A stretch of 20,383 nucleotides of DNA. Source: an uncultured Oscillospiraceae bacterium (lineage in GTDB: Bacteria > Bacillota > Clostridia > Oscillospirales > Ruminococcaceae). Location: the NCBI GenBank assembly GCA_910586535.1, contig CAJUHS010000028.1:1-20383 (forward strand), in the 5' to 3' direction. The position numbers and the translations under genes were made by a program. This document shows positions 12,901 through 20,042 of the stretch, in pieces. Positions within the stretch are counted from its first letter, which is position 1. Every line of letters starts with the position of its first letter. Under the pieces are notes generated by a model. That model saw only the letters and a list, made by a program, of their open reading frames with translations, had not been told where the DNA came from and did no database searches.

Positions 12901-15762
12901 GCTAAAATAAGGCGAAGGCAAGCTGAAAGCGCATGGTTTCTCCCTAAGACTATGGGACTTTCAAAGCTTGTAAAGGAGCTTAAGCCTTACGCGAAAAATC
13001 CTTCCGAAATAACAAAGGCAAGTCTTGCGGATACTCACGAAACGCTTTGCATGATTGCCGAAAAGAAGAAAACAATACGTGATGTTCCCGCGGATATCGC
13101 GGCTATGCTTACAGGTATATTTGCCAATGAGAATACCGACTGGAAAAACCTTGAGGCTTCGGTGAAAAAAACCGAGGCGGTAATGTCCGCTATAAGGGAA
13201 AAGGGCGTTCCCGCCGCAGATATATCGGAGAAACTCAGGAATATATCTTCGCCGTCGGTTTTTGCAAACGCAGGCAGAGAGCTTTCGGAATTCTTTGCTT
13301 CGCTTGAAGCATTTGAAAATAAATTTGCGGTAGATACGTCTCCCGTAAATAACTCTACCGAATGGTTTGACGATACGGCAAAAGCGTTTGAACGCCGGGC
13401 GGCAAACTCGGACATGCTGAAAGACGCGGCAGCTTTTAAAAAGGCGGATACCGCGCTTAGAGAAAACGGTCTTATCTGCGTGAGCGAAAGCTACCAAAGC
13501 GGAAAAATAACCGCGGAAAATATTGAGTCTGCGTATTCCTGCGGATTGAATTACGGATTTGCACTGCTAATGATAGACAGTGACGAGCGTCTTAAGGATT
13601 TCAGCGGCAAAAACTATGATGAACTTATAGAGCGGTTCAAGGAGACCATAGACAGATTTTTATTGCTTACCGTGCAGGAACTTTCGGCAAGACTGTCTTC
13701 AAAAATACCTGCGTCGGGAACTGCAAGTGCCGCGACCTCCGAAATGGGCATCCTGAAACGCGCAATAAAGAGCAACGGACGTATGATGTCCCTGAGAAGC
13801 CTGTTTGACAAGATACCTACTCTTCTCAGAAAGCTTTGTCCCTGTATGCTTATGAGTCCTATTTCAGTGGCGCAATATATCGACCCGTCGTTCCCGAAGT
13901 TTGACCTTGTCATTTTTGACGAAGCGTCGCAGCTTCCTACAAGCGAGGCGGTAGGAACGATAGCGAGAGGCGCAAACGTGATAATAGTCGGCGATCCCAA
14001 ACAGCTTCCGCCAACAAGCTTTTTCACGTCCAACCGCATTGATGAGGAAAACTGCGACAAGGAAGACCTTGAAAGTCTTCTTGACGACTGTCTTGCCATT
14101 TCAATGCCGCAGCAGTATCTTAAATGGCACTACCGTTCACGCCACGAAAGTCTTATTACATACAGCAATATGAAATATTACGACAATAAGCTGCTTACTT
14201 TCCCCTCGGCAAACGACCTTGTTTCAGAAGTGAAGATAGTTCACCCCGAAGGATTTTACGATAAGGGCAAAAGCAAGCAGAATAAAGCTGAAGCAAAAGC
14301 TGTTGTCGATGAGATAATCCGCCGCCTAAGTGACGAAACGCTCAGAAACAGCAGCATAGGCGTTGTTACTTTCAGTTCCGTCCAGCAAAATCTTATTGAT
14401 GATATGCTGTGTGAGGAATGGGCAAAGCACCCCGACCTTGAAGACTTTGACAGAAAATCGGATGAGCCGGTATTTATAAAAAATCTTGAAAATGTTCAGG
14501 GCGACGAACGTGATGTTATTCTTTTTTCCGTTGCTTACGGACCTGATGAAAACGGAAAGATATCCATGAACTTCGGACCGCTCAACCGTGAAGGCGGCTG
14601 GAGACGTCTTAATGTTGCTATCTCAAGAGCAAGAAAATCTATGATAGTTTACTCTACGCTTCGTCCCGAACAAATCGACCTTTCAAGAACGCGTTCCGAG
14701 GGTGTTGCCGGATTGAAATGCTTCCTTGAATTTGCGGAAAAGGGTAAATTGCCTGTTATCGGCGCAGCACAGAGAGCGGAAACGGAAAATGCTGTTCCCG
14801 ACTATCTTCCCGCTGAGATAGCCGATGCTGTTTCGGCAATGGGGTATAAAGTCAGATGTAATATCGGATGCTCGGAATTTAAAGTCGATATTGGAATTGT
14901 CGATCCCAAAAATGAAAAAGAATATCTTCTCGGTATCCTTCTTGACGGCAGAAACAACAGCCGCTGTTCCAATGCCCGCGACAGATTTGTTTTGCAGCCA
15001 AGCGTACTGAGCGGACTTGGTTGGAATATTATCCGAATATGGACTCTTGACTGGCTTGACGACAAGGAACGCGTACTCAGAAATATCAGAACGGCAATTG
15101 AAAATATACCCGAAAAGGAAGAGACAAAAACGTCTTCAAAACCGCTTGCCTTTGCAAATATACAGTTTGAAAAGGAAGAACCGTCATCAGCTGCGGTTAC
15201 GGCAGCAAAGCCGTATATAAACGCACCCGTTATGATCAGGGGAACCGCCGAAGCCTTTTATTTGCCGCAGAACAAGTCTGCTATAAAAAAGGCGGCGGAG
15301 GAAATTATTTCCGTTGAAGCGCCCATCAGCCGAAAGCAGCTTATGAAAAAGGTTCTGAATGAATGGTCTATAACCAGATCGGGTTCAAAGGTCGAAAGTA
15401 TTTTTATTGACGCAGTAAGCGGGATCTCCGCAAACAAGACCACAGACGGCGACAGAACGTTTTATTGGAGAAACGGCCAGGATCCCGATAAATACGAAGG
15501 CTATCGCGTTGATGATACCGAATCGGGCAAAAGAAGCATGGATGATGTCACATCTCAGGAAATCATCAATGCAGTGACCGAAGTCCTGCGCGAGCAAATA
15601 AGTCTTTCCGAAACCGATCTTATAAGGGAAACGGCAAAAAAATTCGGATACTCCAGAATGGGCGGCGTTATTGAAAGTTCGGTCGAATATGCTGTAAGAA
15701 CCGGAATATCACAGGGAAAACTTATCAAAGCGGAAAATGGAAATATAGCGCTTTCGGAATAA
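9979..15762 (+). CDS. Giant DUF4011/DUF3320 SF1 helicase with Cys-His protease-like and Vsr-like nuclease domains
   Basis: A 1927-residue multidomain protein, predicted cytosolic. Residues 1-135 look like a beta-sandwich. Residues 195-290 resemble a transglutaminase/papain-like domain, with Cys219 in GTCLDLSVLYAACLEA, His245 in KGHAFCG and acidic candidates around 259-264. DUF4011 starts near 375 (WERKLLDFSLRNSLLNFR). The SF1 helicase has Walker A GPPGTGKS (687-694), DEASQ (1314-1318), GDPKQLPP (1338-1345), WHYRSRHE (1383-1390), VQGDERD (1506-1512) and NVAISRAR (1545-1552). Motifs Ia and II are separated by an alpha-helical insertion of over 500 residues. A Vsr-like nuclease domain follows: VDIGIVDP (from 1636), LDG (1655-1657), RDR (1667-1669) and LGW (1680-1682). 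DUF3320 is near 1755-1850, then a helical tail. It has its own promoter and terminator. Helicase-nuclease fusions of this kind are patchily distributed and suspected in DNA-directed defence; that role is inference here. Confidence 0.93.
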   Translation: MDNIITVGGEVNASINFAMQQNYVPVIRYLVVNNTSEETIENLDLKVTFEPEFAREYIYHIDSIPANESIEISPVKLTTNTDFLFSLTEKMIGIVTVSVFKDENVIFIDKHNIELLAYDEWSGLLIMPEIITAFITPNHPAVTAVIREASEFLKKWKGTPSFTGYQTNNPNNVKLQMAAIYAAAAQKKIVYNNPPASYEVIGQRVRLPHTVLEQKMGTCLDLSVLYAACLEAVGLFPLLFFIKGHAFCGCHLEKETFADCVVDDVSAIEKRIVAGAEELLLVECTDFVDGGELDFDRALKHGKDHLLNISDFICAIDIQRTRGSGIRPIPLRIESSFSGAQLADENEKAKEVSAPKELDSSLLGRVAEGSGEPVTKIKIWERKLLDFSLRNSLLNFRVTKSTLQIMVSDLGELEDRLADGKDFRIMEIPSEWTFSVRDAKMFEIENERDLITNIAAEEFKSSRIRTFLGEKELDLALKNLYRSAKVSMEENGSNTLFLALGLLRWFESDLSEKPRFAPIVLIPIDIVRNARNKGYVIRSRQEEPQINITLLEYLRQDHGVNITGLDPLPLDEHGIDLPLVFNTVRQAVMGKARWNVEEYAFIGLFSFSRFVMWSDLRSRSEEIKQNKVVSSLIEGAMTWTPEEINITSENIDAEFDTANTAVPMSADSSQLAAIAAAGMGQSFVLHGPPGTGKSQTITNMIANALYNGKTVLFAAEKMAALNVVQKRLESIGLGPFCLELHSNKTNKSAVLGKLNGTLEVGRIKFPEEYAVEAEKLNKQKNSLNGIIAALHKKQKAGISPYEAISEFERNFSEYGKITFDKNSLADLTKEDVSARNELIGQYRTAISETGIFSDFPLKDIGISSYSMELRDEFKKSAEALAPKTVSCKAFAEELKNAFGYCGAMDRAAVLMLKDIETALQADGDLLPELLASSHYDAVIKRITELLETGREYSRLRAQTEEKFESSVFEYSAEDAKIRRRQAESAWFLPKTMGLSKLVKELKPYAKNPSEITKASLADTHETLCMIAEKKKTIRDVPADIAAMLTGIFANENTDWKNLEASVKKTEAVMSAIREKGVPAADISEKLRNISSPSVFANAGRELSEFFASLEAFENKFAVDTSPVNNSTEWFDDTAKAFERRAANSDMLKDAAAFKKADTALRENGLICVSESYQSGKITAENIESAYSCGLNYGFALLMIDSDERLKDFSGKNYDELIERFKETIDRFLLLTVQELSARLSSKIPASGTASAATSEMGILKRAIKSNGRMMSLRSLFDKIPTLLRKLCPCMLMSPISVAQYIDPSFPKFDLVIFDEASQLPTSEAVGTIARGANVIIVGDPKQLPPTSFFTSNRIDEENCDKEDLESLLDDCLAISMPQQYLKWHYRSRHESLITYSNMKYYDNKLLTFPSANDLVSEVKIVHPEGFYDKGKSKQNKAEAKAVVDEIIRRLSDETLRNSSIGVVTFSSVQQNLIDDMLCEEWAKHPDLEDFDRKSDEPVFIKNLENVQGDERDVILFSVAYGPDENGKISMNFGPLNREGGWRRLNVAISRARKSMIVYSTLRPEQIDLSRTRSEGVAGLKCFLEFAEKGKLPVIGAAQRAETENAVPDYLPAEIADAVSAMGYKVRCNIGCSEFKVDIGIVDPKNEKEYLLGILLDGRNNSRCSNARDRFVLQPSVLSGLGWNIIRIWTLDWLDDKERVLRNIRTAIENIPEKEETKTSSKPLAFANIQFEKEEPSSAAVTAAKPYINAPVMIRGTAEAFYLPQNKSAIKKAAEEIISVEAPISRKQLMKKVLNEWSITRSGSKVESIFIDAVSGISANKTTDGDRTFYWRNGQDPDKYEGYRVDDTESGKRSMDDVTSQEIINAVTEVLREQISLSETDLIRETAKKFGYSRMGGVIESSVEYAVRTGISQGKLIKAENGNIALSE

Positions 15763-15787
15763 TGCAGAAATTTCAATATACTCTGCC

Positions 15788-15824
15788 TTATTTATCCGAG
15801 CGGTTTTGGTTTGCGGATAAATAA
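15788..15824 (+). terminator. Hairpin 26 bp after the giant gene, without T tract
   Basis: TTATTTATCCG (15788-15798) pairs perfectly with CGGATAAATAA (15814-15824), with a 15-base loop. TTACCC follows, not a T run, so it is probably a 3'-end protecting stem upstream of the true terminator. Confidence 0.5.
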
Positions 15825-15851
15825 TTACCCAAAAGCGGTTGATATTGCAGT

Positions 15852-15900
15852 AAAAAAGCAGGCTTTTGTCAATGACGTAAGTCTGCTTTTTTATTCTGTT
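15852..15900. terminator. Bidirectional intrinsic terminator between convergent genes
   Basis: AAAAAAGCAGGC (15852-15863) pairs with GTCTGCTTTTTT (15881-15892) with one wobble pair. The six A and six T serve as T tracts on either strand. It sits between the giant helicase gene and the end of ATPase 4 at 15927 and can stop both. Confidence 0.9.
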
Positions 15901-15926
15901 TCATTTTGACAATATACAAATCTTCC

Positions 15927-17153
15927 CTAAATAAGATTACTCGGAATAAAGCAATTTTTATCATCTATAGGAACAGGCTCCCCGCACATACAAACTATTC
16001 CGCCGCTGCCTCTCGGTACGGACGCTTTGTCAAGCAGCTCATATTTTTTCACTTCTCTGCGGTCGGGCGAGGCTGATTTTTTTATTTCAAGAGGGTGAAT
16101 CAATCCGTCAGTTTCTACGAAAACGTCTATTTCTTTAGCGTTTGAATCCCGGTAATAGCTGAGATTTGCTTTCGTCTTTGAATACGCATAGCTTTTCAGA
16201 AGCTCTGTGACAACGTAGTTTTCGTAATAATGTCCGCTTGCCGCGCCGTTCATCAAGGTATCCTTTGTAAGCCACATCGAAAGATACGCGCAAAGTCCCG
16301 TATCGCAGAAATACAGCTTGGGAGTTTTGGTAAGACGTTTGAACTCATTATTTGAGTAGGGTTGAAGCAGATATATTATGCCAAGTCCTTCAAGTATTTT
16401 AAGCCAGTTTTTAGCAACGGGTTCCGATATGTCGGAAGCGTTCGCAAGCGAGGCGTAATTTACCTGTTCCGCCGTAAGCGCGGCGCAGGTCCTGAGAAAT
16501 TTTATGAATTTAAGCGAATCCGTGATTCCGCCTGCTTCCGCTGCGTCGCGAAGCAGATAAGTGTCGATATATGAATTGTAGTATTCCTGACGCTGTTCCA
16601 CGTCCGCGTTCTGAACCTGCGGCATACCCCCGCGCCATATATGCTCAAACACATCGTTTATGTTGTTTTCGGGCATAACCGCCTGCCGTTCCCGAAGTTC
16701 ATCTAAAGAAAATGTCAGCGGCGTTTCAAATGTTATTCCGTTTTTTTCCATTTGCGACAAGCTGTAAAGCGTTAGTATGCCTACTCTGCCTGCCAGTGAT
16801 TCCCGGACGTTTTTCATCATATTATACTGTTGGGAGCCTGTCAGCCAGAACAATCCTGTTCCGTCCGTTTCATCGCATATGATTTTTATGCGCTCGAAAA
16901 GCTGCGGAGCATACTGTACCTCGTCAATCAGGACAGGCGGTTTATACGTCTGGAAAAACAAATCAGGATCGGTCTGCGCAAGTTCACGCGCCATGATGTT
17001 GTCAAGGGAGATATAGGTACGGTTCGTACCCTCCGCAAGATGCTTAAGCATAGTGGTTTTCCCGACCTGCCTTGCGCCCGTTACAAGCACAGCCTTAAAA
17101 AATCCGTTCATCTGCATGAATTTGCGTTCAAGCTCGCGGGATATATATTTCAT
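15927..17153 (-). CDS. AAA-type ATPase with DUF4143 / nuclease-like C-terminus (ATPase 4)
   Basis: A 408-residue protein from the ATG at 17153. The frame is open for 22 more codons, but only this start has a ribosome site (AAAGGAG, about seven bases away), and the upstream extension would cover the promoter. Walker A is GARQVGKT (26-33), Walker B VLIDEVQ (74-80), sensor LTGSQQ (104-109). It is followed by SLAGRVGILTLYSLSQ, the pattern of the common DUF4143 subfamily. The C-terminal core has EID (341-343) then EIK (356-358), the full PD-(D/E)XK-like set. It is more distant from ATPases 1 and 3 than they are from each other. It converges on the helicase gene and diverges from the recombinase, with its own promoter. 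The family's function is not settled. Confidence 0.92.
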   Translation of the reverse strand: MKYISRELERKFMQMNGFFKAVLVTGARQVGKTTMLKHLAEGTNRTYISLDNIMARELAQTDPDLFFQTYKPPVLIDEVQYAPQLFERIKIICDETDGTGLFWLTGSQQYNMMKNVRESLAGRVGILTLYSLSQMEKNGITFETPLTFSLDELRERQAVMPENNINDVFEHIWRGGMPQVQNADVEQRQEYYNSYIDTYLLRDAAEAGGITDSLKFIKFLRTCAALTAEQVNYASLANASDISEPVAKNWLKILEGLGIIYLLQPYSNNEFKRLTKTPKLYFCDTGLCAYLSMWLTKDTLMNGAASGHYYENYVVTELLKSYAYSKTKANLSYYRDSNAKEIDVFVETDGLIHPLEIKKSASPDRREVKKYELLDKASVPRGSGGIVCMCGEPVPIDDKNCFIPSNLI

Positions 17154-17190
17154 AGCCGTTCTCCTTTTACGATAATCTGAATTTGTTTTT

Positions 17191-17219
17191 ATTTTATCAT
17201 AATTATTTGATGCTGTCAA
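17191..17219 (-). promoter_or_regulatory. Promoter of ATPase 4
   Basis: Minus-strand TTGACA (17219-17214), 17-base spacer, TAAAAT (17196-17191), one mismatch from consensus in the -10. Confidence 0.75.
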
Positions 17220-17307
17220 GTCTAAAAATAATTACGGTAGAATACCAATTATTACTATTATTTATTTAAAATATTATTGTTATGTACCGTTGTCTATTAT
17301 TTATATC

Positions 17308-17336
17308 TTTACGCTTTGATTCTTTAGTGGTATAAT
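17308..17336 (+). promoter_or_regulatory. Likely promoter of the serine recombinase
   Basis: TATAAT (17331-17336) is preceded by TGG, an extended -10. The -35 is weak, TTTACG at 17308-17313 with a 17-base spacer. The intergenic DNA before it holds a small dyad (GGTA-gaa-TACC, 17237-17247), which could be part of a recombination or operator site. Confidence 0.6.
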
Positions 17337-17375
17337 AAATAGCAATACATATCGCAGCGAAAGGAGATTTTAACA

Positions 17376-19073
17376 ATGTCCAAGGTTGACACCCGTATAA
17401 TAGCCATATACTCCAGAAAATCCAAATTTACAGGAAAATGAGAAAGCATAGAAAACCAGATTGAGCTTTGCAGACAGTACATATTCTCCCACTACAGCCG
17501 GGAGGAAGCAGCCGCTGCAATCGTCTATGAGGACGAAGGCTTCTCCGGCGGGAACACTGACAGACCGCAGTTTCAGCAGATGATGTCCGATGCACGGGAG
17601 AAAAAAATCTCCGCCGTGGTATGCTACCGACTTGATCGAGTAAGCAGAAATATCAGCGATTTTTCGGGACTTATTCAGGAGTTTGAACGTCTGGGAATTT
17701 CCTTTATCTCTATCCGCGAGGACTTTGACACCTGTTCTCCCATGGGACGGGCAATGATGTATATAGCTTCGGTTTTCTCTCAGCTTGAGCGCGAAACCAT
17801 TGCCGAACGCATACGGGACAATATGCACGAGCTTGCCAAAACAGGACGCTGGCTCGGCGGCACAACTCCCACGGGATACGCTTCGGAAAGCGTTTCTCAC
17901 GTTACCGTGGACGGCAAGTCCAAAAAAGCCTGCAAGCTTTCGCTTATCGAAAAGGAAGCGGATATTGTCAGGCTTATCTTTTCAAAATTTCTCGAAACAG
18001 GCTCTCTTACCCAGACCGACACGTTCCTGCTTCAGAACCGAATTACCACCAAAAACGGCCGTGACTTTACCCGCTTTGCCATAAAAAACATTCTGACAAA
18101 CCCCGTCTATATGATAGCGGACGAAGACGCTTACAGATATCTTTCCGAAAGCGGCGCGGAGCTTTTCTCCGACAAGTCCGACTTCGACGGCGTATGCGGT
18201 ATAATGGCGTACAACCGTACAGAACAGAAGCACGGCGAAGCCCACAAAATACGTCCCGAGGACGAGTGGATAGTGGCGGTGGGAAAGCACCCCGGCATAA
18301 TCAGCGGCTCCGACTGGATAAAGGTGCAGACCTGTCTTGACCAAAACCGCTCCAAAAGCTTCCGCAGGACCCGAAGCAATACCGCCTTGCTGTCAGGGAT
18401 ACTTCTCTGCGGAAGATGCGGGGACTATATGCGTCCCAAGCTTACCCAGCGCACCAACAAGGACGGCGAGCTTGTCTACACATATCTCTGCAATACCAAA
18501 GAAAGAAGCCATTCCGAACGCTGCGCGATTTCCAATATCAGCGGAAATCTTCTTGACCGTATTGTCTGCACCGAAATAAAGAAGCTTTCCGAGAACAATT
18601 CCGCTTTTGTAAGGTCTATAGAAAAGGCAAAGAAAGATATTTTATCGGACAGGGGCGATTTTTCCGAGAACATTGAGGAACTGAAAAAGAGCTTTTCCGA
18701 AAACGAAAAGGCTATTGAAAATCTTACAAAAACCCTGTCAGAGAATGCAGAAAGCTCAGCGGCGGGATACATTATAAAAGAAATGGAATGTCTGTATAAG
18801 AAAAACGCCGGACTAAGGTCGCAGATATATGAACTGGAAAATATCAGGAAGCGGCAGATCATAAATGGCAGTGAATTTGATATACTCAAAGATATGCTTT
18901 CAAGCTTTGCGGGGACGGTTGATATCATGTCCGCGGAACAGAAAAGAGCGGCGATACGCGCCTGTGTGAGAAAGATAGTCTGGGATGGGGAGAACGTCCA
19001 TATATATCTTTACGGTTCGGACGACGATACAGGGAACACTCTTGAAATTCCGCTGAGTGAGTATAGCAAATGA
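17376..19073 (+). pseudogene. Large serine recombinase interrupted by in-frame TGA at codon 22
   Basis: The ATG at 17376 has AAGGAG nine bases before it and opens with MSKVDTRIIAIYSRKSKFTGK. The catalytic serine should be Ser16 in YSRKS. Codon 22 (17439-17441) is TGA where this family normally has Gly (GKGESIENQIELC). The frame then stays open to 19073 with every expected part: EGFSGGNTDRPQF and the rest of the resolvase domain, SQLERETIAERI, the recombinase domain, a zinc ribbon (Cys 345, 348, 372, 383 by full-length count) and a long coiled coil (about 400-500). The first usable start after the stop is the ATG at 17580 (codon 69), which gives 497 residues lacking Ser16. TGA is a normal stop in neighbouring genes, so recoding is unlikely. 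One base change (GGA to TGA) explains it, or a sequencing error. C/G third positions are common here, unlike the AT-rich gene downstream. Confidence 0.88.
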
Positions 19074-19127
19074 AATTTAGACGAATAAGCAATTGGAGAA
19101 ATCCAGACGTAAAAAGACATTAAATTT

Positions 19128-19155
19128 TTGACATATACTTTTGACTTACTATAAC
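19128..19155 (+). promoter_or_regulatory. Promoter of the secreted protease gene
   Basis: TTGACA (19128-19133), 16-base spacer, TATAAC (19150-19155). A further TTGACT lies inside the spacer. The leader is about 50 bases and holds the hairpin at 19185-19206. Confidence 0.65.
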
Positions 19156-19184
19156 TTAACATCAGGATTGACACTTCGGTTTTC

Positions 19185-19206
19185 TCCTCACATTTGAAAG
19201 TGAGGA
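19185..19206 (+). promoter_or_regulatory. Hairpin that covers the ribosome site of the protease gene
   Basis: TCCTCAC (19185-19191) pairs perfectly with GTGAGGA (19200-19206), with an 8-base loop. The right arm contains the only plausible Shine-Dalgarno (GAGGA), eight bases before the ATG at 19214. When folded, it would block initiation, so translation may be temperature-, RNA- or protein-controlled. Confidence 0.6.
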
Positions 19207-19213
19207 AATTACT

Positions 19214-19864
19214 ATGAAAATGACAAAAAGATTTATGACTATGGCTGTTTGCAGCGTTATGGCTGCTGCTTCTTTGGTTGGTATCAGTGCTTCGGCGACT
19301 GAAGTGAATTGTTGCAGTAATAGCACTGTGAATGTCTATAACGGAAGTGCTGAATTGCTTGCAGTTTTTAATAAGCATACAATATCAAGTTTAGGAACAA
19401 CATTTAAGCAGGATGGCGAACATCTCTGTTGGGCCGCTTGTACCCAGGCAGTTCTCAAATATTACGGTGTTACTAAAACACAAAAAGATATTTCTTTCTA
19501 TATACATAATGACGAAAATAATTATGACAAATCTGGAGATGTGTATGACATTGGAAATGCACTTAACCATTTTAATAAAGACAGCAAAAAATCTTTTGTG
19601 GGTGATGGTGGCAAAATGGCAACGTGCGACAAAATTATCAAAAAAGTAAATAACGATAAACCTGTTATTATGGTTGGAAAGCAGACTGTTGATGTCATTA
19701 CTAAAGGTCATGCAATTCTTTGCTATGGCTATGATAAAACAAACAACAGCAACATAAAACTTTATGTAATTTGTCCTAACGAAAACGGTGGAAGAAAAAT
19801 AACATTTACTTGTGATTCTGTAGATTCAACTTCGTTTACGTCCAGTGATGGAACAGAAACATAA
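19214..19864 (+). CDS. Secreted papain-like cysteine protease (C39-like / staphopain-AvrRpt2 type)
   Basis: A 216-residue exported protein. Residues 1-28 form a signal peptide (KMTKR, then a hydrophobic stretch, likely cut after ASA). The mature part shows the papain-fold order: Gln66 for the oxyanion hole, Cys72 in LCWAACTQAVLKYYG, His166 in GHAILCYGY and Asn189 in CPNENGG as third residue. This pattern fits peptidase C39-like and AvrRpt2/staphopain-like enzymes, which cleave extracellular or host proteins, or trim bacterial peptides. No propeptide of full papain size is present: only about 35 residues separate the signal from the core. Its base composition is clearly more AT-rich than the recombinase before it. 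A second signal-peptide gene starts 52 bases downstream and may have been its partner. Confidence 0.82.
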   Translation: MKMTKRFMTMAVCSVMAAASLVGISASATEVNCCSNSTVNVYNGSAELLAVFNKHTISSLGTTFKQDGEHLCWAACTQAVLKYYGVTKTQKDISFYIHNDENNYDKSGDVYDIGNALNHFNKDSKKSFVGDGGKMATCDKIIKKVNNDKPVIMVGKQTVDVITKGHAILCYGYDKTNNSNIKLYVICPNENGGRKITFTCDSVDSTSFTSSDGTET

Positions 19865-19916
19865 GGATTGTCAGGATATGCCGCTGAAACTTAAAAATAC
19901 GGGAGATTGATAGCTT

Positions 19917-20042
19917 ATGAAAAAGTTGCCTTTCGCATTTCTCTTGATTTTGGTATTTGCATTATTTAACACGATTACTATTACAGCTTATGCAGATAAA
20001 CAGACTTCGGTTAAATATAACATACAAATCGAAAGTCTATAG
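19917..20042 (+). pseudogene. Signal-peptide protein truncated by the IS insertion
   Basis: The frame begins MKKLPFAFLLILVFALF, has a clear export signal likely cut after AYA, and runs only 41 codons. The stop TAG (20040-20042) lies within the first bases of the IS630 end (TATAGCACGCC from 20038), so the native reading frame was cut by insertion. GGGAG (19901-19905) is 11 bases before the ATG. The original protein is not recognisable from about 15 mature residues. Its position after the protease suggests a small secreted partner, inhibitor or substrate, but this is inference. The other half should lie beyond the IS, outside the window. Confidence 0.65.

Noticed and set aside
12961..13497. 178-codon minus-strand frame within the giant helicase gene
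   Set aside because: Antisense shadow rich in Phe, Arg and Lys, caused by codon bias of the helicase; no start signals.
17154..17219. Upstream 22-codon extension of ATPase 4
   Set aside because: It would overlap the promoter and has no ribosome site; the family normally starts close to the M at 17153.
17439..17441. TGA read as selenocysteine or recoded sense codon
   Set aside because: Other genes in the window end with TGA, no selenocysteine-type stem follows, and the family has Gly here.
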